A DNA stretch of 64,000 nt. Source: Streptococcus suis (GTDB taxonomy: Bacteria > Bacillota > Bacilli > Lactobacillales > Streptococcaceae). Shown here one piece after another: positions 17,257 to 25,680 of the stretch (its first letter is position 1; every line of letters starts with the position of its first letter). The notes under the pieces were generated by a model, which saw only the letters and a program-made list of their open reading frames with translations, searched no databases and was not told where the DNA came from. The stretch lies in the NCBI RefSeq assembly GCF_016743335.1, contig NZ_WCJE01000001.1:99659-163658 (forward strand). Direction: 5' to 3'. A program made the translations under genes and the position numbers.

Positions 17257-19056
17257 CTAGTTTTTGATTGGGCCATCAGCAACGGCTTCGACAGCATTTT
17301 TTATCGTTTGGGCGAAGACTTCGCCTCCATTACTTTCAAGATTGAAATGAACAAGGTCGGTATTGTACCAAATTGGTGGATTATCCTTTGCAACTTGATA
17401 CCAGTCTGCAATGGAAATGTAATCATATTTTTCAGCCAATTCTTTCTCGTATTGACCTGTTTGATAGGAAATGGATTCGCTTGGAGTGAAGTTTCCATCG
17501 TAAGGAGTAACAAAAATAAGGCGACGTCCTTTAGGAAAATCTTTGACTAGCTGGTCTAGTAGTTCCTGATAATTATCCGTAGTATTTGTACCTAGGGCTA
17601 CAACTACAGTCTCTTTCAAGCTATTATTTTGCTTATAAAGATTTATCAATTTAGCAATTTCAGAGAGATTTCGACTGACAGTTCCATCGATCTGTGCATC
17701 TGGTAGCGTGGTCTGTATGGCAGCACTTGCGCGAACAGTAACAGAATCGCCAAAGATGATAACTCCTTTTTGAATTTCAAAACTAGTAGCTTTAGCGTTT
17801 TCAGCAGCAGATCGTGTTGTATTTAGTTGGGTCTGAGCTTGGTAAAGATTGCTAACCATGCTCTCTTGTTCAAAACTTCCTAATTTTGGTGCAAACAGAC
17901 AGATACCTAAGCCAACTATGGTCAAGCAAGCAAAGCTACCAAGAAGCCATTTTTTATATGGTTTCAAATCTATGGGTAATCCAAACAAGCTTCCTACTTT
18001 TCCAGCAATATATGGTTCTAGAATATAAAAGGAAATAGTTGATAGGATAGTAGAAAAAACAAAGGATAATCCCGCAGCGATAGTGGCATTTGTCAGTTGT
18101 GTAAAGATAATGAGTAAGGGCCAATGGAAGAGGTAGATACCATAAGAAATACTTGAAAAGAAGAGGATAATTGCAGGTTCTTTGACATCTTCGGTTTTCT
18201 CGTGAAGTACCCGAGCAGCAAAAATCATAGTTGCTGTAGCTAAACTGGATAGAAGAAAACCAATTAGATAGGTCCAGATGGAACTGAATTGAAGAGTAAA
18301 GAGAAGAAGAAGTTCTACTCCTAGTCCTCCAAGAAACAGACCTATAGCTTGTTTGATAGTCAATGTATTCACTTGTTGCTGGAAGGCAGTTGTTGTATTT
18401 CCGATACCAGCGATGGTTGCGAGAATGCTTCCGAGGAAGAATGGGAAGGTATGTGTGAAGCTCGAGTAGTAAATGGTTGAGAAATTATCTACAAAGAAAC
18501 TTGAGATAGACATTGCTAAAAAACTTAGCGAGAAGAGGCTTATAGATGTTAGAAAAATTGATCCACGTAGTTGCCCCACACTTTTTGAGATGCGAGTCAG
18601 ATACCAAACTAAACCAGCCCAGACAAGGTAATACTGAACTTCTATGGCTAGTGTCCAAGTATGCATAAATAGATGAGGTGAAAATTGATTCTCGTAACTA
18701 CCACCTGATAGAATTTCAAAGAAGTTTGTCATGAATCCGAGCGCAGCGGCTATCTGATTGCCGATATTGGCAATGAAATCATTGCGGACAAGCAGAGCAA
18801 GTGGAAGAACCAAAAGAATCGTTAAAACCAGAGGGGGGAGAATGCGATAGAACCTTCTTCTGAAAAAGCTGACAATATCTATTTTTTTATGTTTTGCAAA
18901 CTCATCAATCAAAAGGGCGGTTGTCAAATATCCAGACAGGGTAAAGAAGAGGTCAACCCCCACAAAGCCACCTGGGAAATATTTGATAAAGAAATGATAG
19001 AGTAGGACAAAGACTAATCCAATCACACGTATAACGGATAACCATTTAATTTTCAT
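17257..19056 (-). CDS. OafA/YrhL-type O-acyltransferase with C-terminal SGNH domain
   Basis: A 599-residue protein predicted to move acetyl groups across the membrane and onto a cell-surface polymer (peptidoglycan, teichoic acid or capsule; the acceptor cannot be told from sequence). The N-terminal acyltransferase-3 domain (residues 1-385) has about ten membrane helices and the motif YHFFIKYFPGGFVGVDLFFTLSGYL. The extracellular SGNH domain has the serine in IFGDSVTVRAS (Ser438), GTN near 489 and the Asp-x-x-His pair NTDLVHFN (Asp567, His570). Its start overlaps the MORN gene by 11 bases. Confidence 0.93.
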   Translation of the reverse strand: MKIKWLSVIRVIGLVFVLLYHFFIKYFPGGFVGVDLFFTLSGYLTTALLIDEFAKHKKIDIVSFFRRRFYRILPPLVLTILLVLPLALLVRNDFIANIGNQIAAALGFMTNFFEILSGGSYENQFSPHLFMHTWTLAIEVQYYLVWAGLVWYLTRISKSVGQLRGSIFLTSISLFSLSFLAMSISSFFVDNFSTIYYSSFTHTFPFFLGSILATIAGIGNTTTAFQQQVNTLTIKQAIGLFLGGLGVELLLLFTLQFSSIWTYLIGFLLSSLATATMIFAARVLHEKTEDVKEPAIILFFSSISYGIYLFHWPLLIIFTQLTNATIAAGLSFVFSTILSTISFYILEPYIAGKVGSLFGLPIDLKPYKKWLLGSFACLTIVGLGICLFAPKLGSFEQESMVSNLYQAQTQLNTTRSAAENAKATSFEIQKGVIIFGDSVTVRASAAIQTTLPDAQIDGTVSRNLSEIAKLINLYKQNNSLKETVVVALGTNTTDNYQELLDQLVKDFPKGRRLIFVTPYDGNFTPSESISYQTGQYEKELAEKYDYISIADWYQVAKDNPPIWYNTDLVHFNLESNGGEVFAQTIKNAVEAVADGPIKN

Positions 19057-19468
19057 ATTGATAAATCCCCTGTTTAAAAGTTCCTTCGTAGGTAGCTTGT
19101 CCTTCGGTGGTCAATTTTCCTTTTCCATCGGCGTAGCCGTTTTTAAATTGCCCGGTATAAACCCACCCACTTGCAGATGTGTAGGTTCCTTGACCGTGGA
19201 AAATTCCATTTGTAAATTGTCCTTCGTAGACATCTCCATTATCAAAGGTCAATTTTCCTTGACCATTCATTTTATTTGCGACCACATAACCGTTGTACTG
19301 CAGGGCGCCATTATTGAAAGTTATGGCTTGCTTGCTGGCAATTCGCCCTGTAAATACAGAGAGGGCACAGATGAGGATGATAATAAGGGAGAGGATTTCA
19401 AGTTTTGGACGGGTGAAATGACTTGTTATATCATGCCATTTTATACTAGGTAATTTAAACTCTTTCAT
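19046..19468 (-). CDS. Membrane-anchored MORN-repeat protein
   Basis: A 140-residue protein with one N-terminal membrane helix (about residues 25-43, LEILSLIIILICALSVFTG) and an outside part with four MORN repeats: YNGYVVANKMNGQGKL, YEGQFTNGIFHGQGTY, YTGQFKNGYADGKGKL and YEGTFKQGIYQ. MORN repeats bind lipids or proteins or act as spacers; no enzymatic role is apparent. The 11-base overlap with the acyltransferase gene suggests the two products work together. The ribosome-binding site is weak. Confidence 0.88.
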   Translation of the reverse strand: MKEFKLPSIKWHDITSHFTRPKLEILSLIIILICALSVFTGRIASKQAITFNNGALQYNGYVVANKMNGQGKLTFDNGDVYEGQFTNGIFHGQGTYTSASGWVYTGQFKNGYADGKGKLTTEGQATYEGTFKQGIYQYEN

Positions 19469-19599
19469 CGTTTTACTCTTTCATAGGATTTGACCGATGC
19501 TAATCAGTTCTTTCTAGGATACAGTAAGAAATTATCAGTTCAGTCAGAAATAGTTTACCATTTTTTTACAAATATTACAAAAATATTACATAGAAAATC

Positions 19600-20034
19600 T
19601 TATTCTTGGTCAAATGACTGTAACCTGTCCAACCAGTCTTGGCAACCTTTCTTTACCATTTCGTAGGTTTCGTCAAAATCTCCAGTATACCAAGGGTCTG
19701 GTACGGATTTTTCTGCGAATTGAAAAATCTTATTTTGTGCATGTGCTGGTGCCATTTTCTGTAAATCTCGGACATTATTGCCGTCCATACCGATGATAAC
19801 ATCAAATTCCTCAAAGTCTGCTTGAGAGATTTGTTGAGAAGTTTTGGTCTTATCATAGGGAATCTTGTGCTTTTGGAAAATTTTCTGTGTTCCAGGGTAG
19901 ATAGGATTACCATGCTCCCAGTTTGAAGTAGCACGACTTTCAATATGAAATTGATTTGTTAAATCTTTCATGACAAATTCAGCCATAGGACTACGACAAA
20001 TATTTCCAAGACAGACAAAAACGATTTTTTTCAT
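19600..20034 (-). CDS. Low-molecular-weight protein tyrosine phosphatase
   Basis: Removes phosphate from tyrosine residues of cytoplasmic proteins; in streptococci such enzymes affect virulence and capsule control. The 144-residue protein has the P-loop CLGNICRSPMAE at Cys8 and the general acid in SVPDPWYTGDFDETY near residue 120. Its length is normal. GAAAGGAGAATC precedes the ATG. It is a single gene on the minus strand. Confidence 0.95.
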   Translation of the reverse strand: MKKIVFVCLGNICRSPMAEFVMKDLTNQFHIESRATSNWEHGNPIYPGTQKIFQKHKIPYDKTKTSQQISQADFEEFDVIIGMDGNNVRDLQKMAPAHAQNKIFQFAEKSVPDPWYTGDFDETYEMVKKGCQDWLDRLQSFDQE

Positions 20035-20203
20035 AGATTCTCCTTTCGTGGCATAAGAAAAGAGAAGGTAGACTCGACAGGTAAATGTCTGAGTTCCCCT
20101 CTCTTGTATATTTTTGTTCGGGCTATAGGTAAAAGACCAAATTAAGTGTAATGTTCATTATCAAACAGTGCACGACCAATCCTATCTATATTGAACTCTT
20201 TGT

Positions 20204-20416
20204 TTATTTCTCTTCTTTGTCGAAAGCATTTTTGATGCCGTTAATGGCACCTTCAAGCCCGTCTTTTGCATCTTCGACTAGCTCTTTTGCCTTGCCAATT
20301 CTTTTCTCAACAAGTCCTTCAACTTCGATTGTCTTGTCGCCGGTCAGCTTACCAATTACCTCTTTTGCAGAGCCAGATAGCTGTTCTAGTTTTGCGTCAA
20401 ATTTTTCTTCTGACAT
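20204..20416 (-). CDS. CsbD-family stress-response protein
   Basis: A 70-residue hydrophilic, helical protein of the CsbD family (general-stress proteins of unknown mechanism), with the repeated pattern KLEQLSGSAKEVIGKLTGDK and VEKRIGKAKELVEDAKDGLEG. The start at 20416 is supported by AAGGAGG. Longer frames running to 20500 enter repeat DNA and are not used. Confidence 0.9.
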   Translation of the reverse strand: MSEEKFDAKLEQLSGSAKEVIGKLTGDKTIEVEGLVEKRIGKAKELVEDAKDGLEGAINGIKNAFDKEEK

Positions 20417-20445
20417 AAAATTCCTCCTTGATATACACATATGGG

Positions 20446-20815
20446 GGCGATGAGGCTGGGCAACAAGCCCAGGACCACTTCTCAGAGCTCGTGTCAACAT
20501 CTCAGCGCAGTGGTTGATTGGGTTTAACAGTCCAGTGGACTGTTAAAGGTTGGAGATAGGATTTGCGAAGCAAATCTCAGCAATTCGTGTTTTGCACTCC
20601 AAATCTGGCCACTACGACTGATGCGAACTTTGTTCGCTATATCTCCAACCTCCAACAGTCAGAGTAGTGACTGTTGGAGCTGTGCGGGGGTGGGAGTGAA
20701 ACAGTCTGGGAATAGACTGTTTCAGCTCAATAACTAGAAATAAAGACTTGTTGACGAACTCTTTTTGAACTAGTCGAGTTCTTTCCCACTCCCACATACT
20801 ATTCTTACTTACTAG
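20446..20815. repeat. Long composite intergenic repeat, rich in palindromes (inverted copy)
   Basis: Read on the minus strand, it starts GGGAGTGGGAAAGAACTCGAC (20792-20812 area) and ends with the 70-base block also found at 12166-12234 and 44446-44514. Palindromes inside include AACAGTCCAGTGGACTGTT (20527-20545), a stem at 20699-20722 (AAACAGTCT/AGACTGTTT) and CCAACAGTC/GACTGTTGG (20651-20676). The same order of blocks flanks the IS110 element at 42.7 and 44.4 kb. There is no open frame of note. Confidence 0.65.
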
Positions 20816-20901
20816 TCTATCGTATATAAGTTAATATAGCAAGGGATTTGTCTGCCAATAAGTCAGAGGATGAGGGATAATTCTTGCATTTTTCTCTTCT
20901 T

Positions 20902-20924
20902 TTATTTATAATAATTATAAATAA
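20902..20924 (+). promoter_or_regulatory. PerR box upstream of dpr
   Basis: A perfect 23-bp palindrome whose core TTATAATAATTATAA (20906-20920) matches the PerR-box consensus exactly. It lies 16 bases before the dpr start and overlaps the likely -10 area, so PerR should repress dpr until peroxide is met. Confidence 0.88.
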
Positions 20925-20939
20925 AAGAAAGGATGATAT

Positions 20940-21458
20940 ATGATGAAACAAAAATATTATCAATCTCCAGCAGAAATTGCGTCTTTCAGCCCGCGTCCAT
21001 CACTGGCTGATTCTAAGGCTGTTTTGAATCAAGCGGTGGCTGATTTATCAGTAGCCCATTCAATCCTCCATCAAGTTCATTGGTATATGCGTGGTCGTGG
21101 CTTTATGATTTGGCATCCAAAGATGGATGAATATATGGAAGAAATTGATGGTTATTTGGATGAGATGAGTGAGCGTTTAATCACCGTAGGTGGGGCACCA
21201 TTTTCTACCCTTAAAGAGTTTAGTGAAAATAGTCAGCTTAAGGAAGTTCCTGGTGACTACAATAAAACGATTGAAGAGCAATTGGCGCGTGTGGTAGAGG
21301 TGTTCCGCTATCTGGCTGCTCTTTTCCAAAAGGGATTTGATGTCAGTGATGAAGAAGGTGACAGCGTAACCAACGACATTTTCAATGTGGCTAAGGCTAG
21401 TATTGAAAAACATATTTGGATGCTGCAGGCAGAATTAGGTCAAGCTCCAGGATTGTAA
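20940..21458 (+). CDS. dpr: Dps-like peroxide resistance protein Dpr
   Basis: A ferritin-like protein that forms a 12-subunit shell, stores iron and stops Fenton chemistry during hydrogen peroxide stress. The 172-residue sequence has the ferroxidase ligands typical of Dps ([32 protein letters not shown]) and closely matches the S. suis Dpr sequence I remember. Two adjacent ATGs (20940 and 20943) are possible; AAAGG is 7 or 10 bases upstream. PerR control is expected from the upstream palindrome. Confidence 0.96.
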   Translation: MMKQKYYQSPAEIASFSPRPSLADSKAVLNQAVADLSVAHSILHQVHWYMRGRGFMIWHPKMDEYMEEIDGYLDEMSERLITVGGAPFSTLKEFSENSQLKEVPGDYNKTIEEQLARVVEVFRYLAALFQKGFDVSDEEGDSVTNDIFNVAKASIEKHIWMLQAELGQAPGL

Positions 21459-21463
21459 ATAGT

Positions 21464-21489
21464 TGAAGGGTCCAGTAGGACTCTTTTTT
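21464..21489 (+). terminator. Terminator of dpr
   Basis: AGGGTCC-AGTA-GGACTCT stem followed by seven T residues. Confidence 0.85.
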
Positions 21490-21505
21490 TGATGCAGATA
21501 CGATA

Positions 21506-21539
21506 TGACATTTGTCACATGAGTCAATGACAAAGTCTT
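21506..21539 (+). promoter_or_regulatory. Possible response-regulator operator upstream of the ABC/two-component operon
   Basis: TGACATTTGTCA (21506-21517) is an inverted repeat, followed by GAGTCAATGACAAAGTC, which repeats the ATGACA half-site. It lies about 35 bases before a TATACT-like -10 (21563-21570 area). NarL-type regulators bind such spaced half-sites, and the operon encodes one. Confidence 0.4.
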
Positions 21540-21606
21540 CTAGTAGGGCTTCCCTTTTCTAGATATACTATGTATGTAAGATGTTCAAGAAGTAGGAGGT
21601 AGAAAA

Positions 21607-22485
21607 ATGATAGAAGTACAAGCACTAGAAAAAATCATCAAAGGACGGACAATTTTGTCCAATATTTCCTTTGAAATCAAGTCAGGAGAATGTGTGGCTT
21701 TAATCGGTCCAAACGGGGCCGGGAAAACAACGCTCATGTCCTGTTTGTTGGGAGATAGGAAGGCGACGAAAGGCCAGGTTTTGTTGGACGGTCTGGCTCC
21801 ACAGGCTCAGTCTAATAAGGAAAAGGTAGCAGTCTTACCACAAGAAAATGCCATTCCGACAGACCTGAAGGTCAAGGAATTGCTCCGCTTTTTCCAAGCC
21901 ATCTACAAGGATAGTCTGACAGATGTGGAAATCGACAGCCTGCTCTGCTTTTCCCCAGAGCAAAAAAATCAACTGGCCGGCAAGCTATCGGGTGGTCAGA
22001 AACGGCTCTTGGCTTTCGTCATCTGCCTGATTGGCAAGCCCAAGTTGCTTTTCTTGGATGAGCCAACGGCGGGCATGGATACGTCGACCCGCCAGCGTTT
22101 TTGGGAGATTGTCCATGAACTTAAGGCTCAGGGTGTGACTATTTTTTATACCAGCCACTATATCGAGGAAGTGGAGCATACGGCGGAGCGGATTTTGGTT
22201 TTGCACCAGGGGCGGCTACTAAGAGATACCACGCCATTTGCTATGCGGAGTGAGGAGCAAGAAAAAGAAGTGACATTGCCGATTGCTTTTGCGGCGGTGG
22301 TGGAGAGCTTGGCTGAAATCAATGAAATCAGCTACAAACAAGATACGGTTAGCTTTAAGACCCGAGCTATTGAGCAGGTTTGGGCTAGCTTGCAGGAGGC
22401 AGGTTGTCGGATTTCGGATCTAGAGGTTCAGAACAAAACCCTGCTCAACAGCCTATTTGACAAGACGAGGGAGGAAGAATCATGA
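21607..22485 (+). CDS. ABC transporter ATP-binding protein
   Basis: A 292-residue nucleotide-binding subunit, probably of an exporter for a lipid, peptide or antimicrobial. Walker A is GPNGAGKTT (residue 36 on), the signature is LSGGQKRLLAF near 125, Walker B LLFLDEPTAGMD near 145 and the switch His in YTSHYIEE. Its partner permease overlaps by 4 bases, and a histidine kinase and response regulator follow, an arrangement like that of the DesK/LiaS-type modules of Firmicutes. AGGAGG precedes the ATG. Confidence 0.93.
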   Translation: MIEVQALEKIIKGRTILSNISFEIKSGECVALIGPNGAGKTTLMSCLLGDRKATKGQVLLDGLAPQAQSNKEKVAVLPQENAIPTDLKVKELLRFFQAIYKDSLTDVEIDSLLCFSPEQKNQLAGKLSGGQKRLLAFVICLIGKPKLLFLDEPTAGMDTSTRQRFWEIVHELKAQGVTIFYTSHYIEEVEHTAERILVLHQGRLLRDTTPFAMRSEEQEKEVTLPIAFAAVVESLAEINEISYKQDTVSFKTRAIEQVWASLQEAGCRISDLEVQNKTLLNSLFDKTREEES

Positions 22486-23213
22486 AAGCATTAGTTCAAG
22501 TAGAGGCGGTAAAATTATCCAGAAGTTTGGGAGTATTTCTCCTGTCTATCGGCATGCCCGTCATCTTTTTCCTGATTTTCTCATCGACGGTCCAGTTTGA
22601 CGATGTGGCCATGCAAAAGGCCTTTATCCAGTCCTATATGCTGACCATGACAGGTTTTTCCATGTCGGGCTTTGCCCTTTTCACCTTTCCAACGATGCTG
22701 GCAGAGGACAGAAAAAATAGCTGGTTGACCTTTATCCAGCATTCGCCCCTGCCAATCTGGCAATACTATCTTTCCAAACTGGTGCGGGTCTTGCTCTGCT
22801 TTGTGTCTTCTATTGCCATTGTCTTTGCGGTGGGTGGCTTAGTTAAGGGTGTAGAGATGACAGCTCAAGAATGGGTAATTTCGGCTCTCTTACTTTTAGT
22901 AACCTCTATCGTATTTCTAGCTATTGGCTTGCTCTTGGTGCAAATTCAGTCGGAACAAACCATGTCGGTGGTGGCAAACTTGCTCTACTTTGTTCTGGCT
23001 ATCATGGGCGGCTCTTGGATGCCTGTTTCCCTCTTTCCAGACTGGGTACAGCGAATCTGCAAACTCATGCCCAGCTACCATGCCAACCAGCTGGTGACCA
23101 TCTATGCCCAAGAGGGAGATTTTCTCTGGAAATCCTTGCTAATTGTCCTAGGCTATGCGATAATTTTCTTAGGAATTGCTCTAGTTCTGAATAGAAAATC
23201 GGAGCAACAGTGA
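22482..23213 (+). CDS. ABC-2 type transporter permease
   Basis: A 243-residue membrane protein with six helices (first at about 17-38, last at 215-235) and the ABC-2 pattern GGSWMPVSLFPDWVQRICKLMPSYH in the last third. It pairs with the preceding ATPase to form a full exporter. The substrate is unknown; the linked two-component system suggests it responds to membrane or antibiotic stress. Confidence 0.9.
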   Translation: MKALVQVEAVKLSRSLGVFLLSIGMPVIFFLIFSSTVQFDDVAMQKAFIQSYMLTMTGFSMSGFALFTFPTMLAEDRKNSWLTFIQHSPLPIWQYYLSKLVRVLLCFVSSIAIVFAVGGLVKGVEMTAQEWVISALLLLVTSIVFLAIGLLLVQIQSEQTMSVVANLLYFVLAIMGGSWMPVSLFPDWVQRICKLMPSYHANQLVTIYAQEGDFLWKSLLIVLGYAIIFLGIALVLNRKSEQQ

Positions 23214-23221
23214 GGTGACAG

Positions 23222-24316
23222 ATGATATTTGAAAAAAGAAAGGTACCGCTCATGTTCTTCGTGGGCATGGTCTTTCTCTATTTTCCCTTTTACTATGCCC
23301 AGTATAGTCCCAATCCGACGGCAGTTGTCCTAGCGACCATTCTCTTTGCCTTGGTCTATTGTTCTCTCTTTTACACCGACCACAAGCTCTATTCCCTGCT
23401 GGGGTGGTTTTACCTGATTGGCTATATCGCCGTCATGAGTTTTTGGGGCAATCTGCAATTCTCCCTCTTTATCTTTAATCTGTCCACTATGCTGGGCTGG
23501 TATTATAAAGAGAATCGACCGACCTATCGGACGGTGTCCTATGGGATCTTGTTACTGGCCATTATCCTCTGGGCTCTCTTTGGCCCTGTTCCTTTTGAGA
23601 TGAGAGCTTTTGCACTCATCATTCACTTTTTCGGCTTGGCCTTGCTGATTTTCAGTTGGATTGAAACCAAGCGGGAAGCCCTTCAGCAACGCCTACAGGA
23701 GCAAAATGCGTCCATCAATCTCCTGCTGGCTGAGAATGAACGCAACCGTATCGGTCAGGACTTGCACGACACACTTGGTCATGTCTTTGCCATGCTGTCT
23801 GTCAAGGCTGAGCTGGTCCAGACACTTTTAGACCACGACCAGATTGACCAGGCCAAGAAGGAGGTGGCAGACCTTCAGACCTTGGCCAAGGACTCCATGC
23901 AGGATGTCCGCCAGATTGTCCAGTCCCTCAAGCAGCACACCGTGGCAGAGGAACTCCAGATTTTGCAGCAGATGTTGGACTTGGCAGGAGTGGATTTGGT
24001 CGTCTTGGGCGGGGAAATAGCAGAGCAGCTCAGCTTGCCCGTCCAGAACAAGCTGGCTATGGTGCTGAGAGAGTTGGCCAATAACCTGCTCAAGCACAGC
24101 CAGGCTAGCAATTGTCGTTTGGTTTTTGAAAAAGACCAGCAAGAATTGGTTGTATACTACGAAGACAACGGTGTGGGCTTTGCCCAGTTGACTGGTCAGG
24201 AATTGCATACCATAAAGGACAGGTTGGTAACGGTGAAAGGAAGTTTGGAATTTATCTCTCTAGCCAAGCCCACCCGCCTGTCCATCCGAATTCCGTTTGA
24301 GGAGGTGGTAGAATGA
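23222..24316 (+). CDS. Sensor histidine kinase (HisKA_3, DesK-like)
   Basis: A 364-residue kinase with about five membrane helices in residues 10-145 and no large extracellular domain, so it probably senses the membrane or its partner transporter. A coiled linker leads to the phospho-accepting His in [20 protein letters not shown] (His182). The ATPase domain has the N box [12 protein letters not shown] near residue 287 and the G1 box YEDNGVGF. It overlaps the response regulator by 4 bases. GAGGTGAC precedes the start. Confidence 0.93.
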   Translation: MIFEKRKVPLMFFVGMVFLYFPFYYAQYSPNPTAVVLATILFALVYCSLFYTDHKLYSLLGWFYLIGYIAVMSFWGNLQFSLFIFNLSTMLGWYYKENRPTYRTVSYGILLLAIILWALFGPVPFEMRAFALIIHFFGLALLIFSWIETKREALQQRLQEQNASINLLLAENERNRIGQDLHDTLGHVFAMLSVKAELVQTLLDHDQIDQAKKEVADLQTLAKDSMQDVRQIVQSLKQHTVAEELQILQQMLDLAGVDLVVLGGEIAEQLSLPVQNKLAMVLRELANNLLKHSQASNCRLVFEKDQQELVVYYEDNGVGFAQLTGQELHTIKDRLVTVKGSLEFISLAKPTRLSIRIPFEEVVE

Positions 24317-24915
24317 GAATCTTAGTCGCTGAAGACCAGGCCATGCTGCGGGACGCCCTCTGTCAGCTCTTGGGCTTTCAAGATGCGGTTGAGGCTGTTT
24401 TACAGGCAGAAAATGGCAGTCAGGCCCTTGCTCTTTTGGAAAAAGAGCAAGTAGATGTGGTACTGCTAGACATTGAAATGCCTGAGAAGACGGGGCTGGA
24501 TGTCTTGGAATGGGTGCGAGCGAAATCCTTGCCCGTCAAGGTTGTCATCATGACCACCTTCAAGCGACCAGGTTATTTTGAGCGAGCGGTCAAGGCAGAT
24601 GTGGATGCCTACGTGCTAAAAGAACGCTCCATTTCGGACCTTATGCGGACTATTGAAACGGTCTTGTCAGGGCGAAAGGAGTACTCGCCAGAGTTGATGG
24701 ATATCCTCCTAACCCAACGCAGTCCCTTGACGGACCAGGAAAGCCAGCTGCTCAAGCTGGTTGCTGATGGCTTGTCCAACAAGGAAATCGCTAGTCAGCT
24801 CTACCTGTCTGACGGGACGGTCCGCAATTATATGACCTCTATCCTGTCCAAGCTGGGTGCAGAAAACCGCACGGCTGCTGTTAAGATTGCACAGGAAAAG
24901 GGTTGGATAGCATAA
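24313..24915 (+). CDS. Response regulator, NarL/LuxR family
   Basis: A 200-residue regulator with a receiver domain ([10 protein letters not shown] at the N-terminus, phospho-acceptor [13 protein letters not shown] at Asp53, MTTFKRPGY switch region) and a LuxR-type helix-turn-helix ([22 protein letters not shown] ... [17 protein letters not shown]). It is the expected partner of the overlapping kinase and probably controls the operon through the repeats at 21506-21539. Confidence 0.94.
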   Translation: MRILVAEDQAMLRDALCQLLGFQDAVEAVLQAENGSQALALLEKEQVDVVLLDIEMPEKTGLDVLEWVRAKSLPVKVVIMTTFKRPGYFERAVKADVDAYVLKERSISDLMRTIETVLSGRKEYSPELMDILLTQRSPLTDQESQLLKLVADGLSNKEIASQLYLSDGTVRNYMTSILSKLGAENRTAAVKIAQEKGWIA

Positions 24916-24919
24916 CGAA

Positions 24920-24949
24920 TGAGATTGGGCTAGAACCCAATCTTTTTTG
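24920..24949 (+). terminator. Terminator of the ABC/two-component operon
   Basis: AGATTGGG-CTAGAA-CCCAATCT stem with six T residues. Confidence 0.9.
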
Positions 24950-24983
24950 ATGAATGCAGGGAAACAGCACTTGAGTTTTTATA

Positions 24984-25012
24984 TTGAAAATCTTCGGATA
25001 TTCTGCTAAAAT
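24984..25012 (+). promoter_or_regulatory. Promoter placed for a leaderless yqgQ-like transcript
   Basis: TTGAAA (24984-24989), 17 bases and TAAAAT (25007-25012). The ATG at 25020 is exactly 7 bases after the -10 and no ribosome site is present, so transcription probably begins at the A of the ATG. Confidence 0.6.
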
Positions 25013-25019
25013 TTACTAT

Positions 25020-25238
25020 ATGAAACGACTATATGATGTGCAACAGTTGCTAAAACGCTTTGGTATTATCATCTATATGGGCAATCGTCTCTATGACATC
25101 GAGATGATGCAGATAGAGCTCAATCGCGTTTATCAGGCTGGTCTTCTGGATAGGATGGACTACATGGAGGCCGAATTGGTTTTGCGACGGGAACATCGTT
25201 TGGAATTAGAGTATCAGAAATCAAGGGAGAATGAGTGA
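25020..25238 (+). CDS. YqgQ-like (DUF910) small protein
   Basis: A 72-residue protein of the DUF910/YqgQ family, beginning MKRLYDVQQLLKRFGIIIYMGNRLYDIEMM and ending in a charged helix. Function unknown; small RNA-binding three-helix fold in the family. The ATG at 25020 is chosen because an upstream in-frame ATG overlaps the promoter. It lacks a Shine-Dalgarno sequence. It overlaps the rhodanese gene by one base. Confidence 0.82.
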   Translation: MKRLYDVQQLLKRFGIIIYMGNRLYDIEMMQIELNRVYQAGLLDRMDYMEAELVLRREHRLELEYQKSRENE

Positions 25239-25624
25239 TGGCAACATTTTGGGTATTTTTAGTATTTTTGGCAGTATTGGGAGCCTGGATGGGTTTTAAT
25301 TACTGGAGATTGCGCCGTGCGGCGACGGTGATTGATAATGCAGAATTTGCAGAAAAGATACACGGAGGTCAGTTGATTGACCTGCGAGACCCGAGTGAGT
25401 TTAATCGTAAGCATATCTTAGGTGCGAGAAATATTCCTTACCAGCAATTGCGCCAGTCTACAGCTGCTTTGCGTAAGGACAGACCTGTCTTAATCTATGA
25501 GAATGATCGTGGTCAGTTGGTAACGCCTGCAGCTCTTCATCTGAAGAAACAGGGCTTTAACGAAATCTATATTTTAAGCTATGGTCTAAACGGATGGAAT
25601 GGTAAGGTAAAAACGACTAAGTAG
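25238..25624 (+). CDS. Membrane-anchored rhodanese-like protein
   Basis: A 128-residue protein with an N-terminal membrane helix (residues 4-20) and a rhodanese domain (about 35-125; LIDLRDPSEFNRKHILGARNIP, RPVLIYENDRGQL). The position of the catalytic cysteine is occupied by Glu/Asn in VLIYENDRG, so it is probably not a sulfurtransferase. The ATG at 25238, with AGGGAGA upstream, is preferred over a GTG at 25235. Pairing with yqgQ is common in streptococci. Confidence 0.87.
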   Translation: MATFWVFLVFLAVLGAWMGFNYWRLRRAATVIDNAEFAEKIHGGQLIDLRDPSEFNRKHILGARNIPYQQLRQSTAALRKDRPVLIYENDRGQLVTPAALHLKKQGFNEIYILSYGLNGWNGKVKTTK

Positions 25625-25680
25625 CATTGTCAGTAGGCTAGAGTATTTTCTTATGCAATAAGACGGATAAGGGCAAAAAT

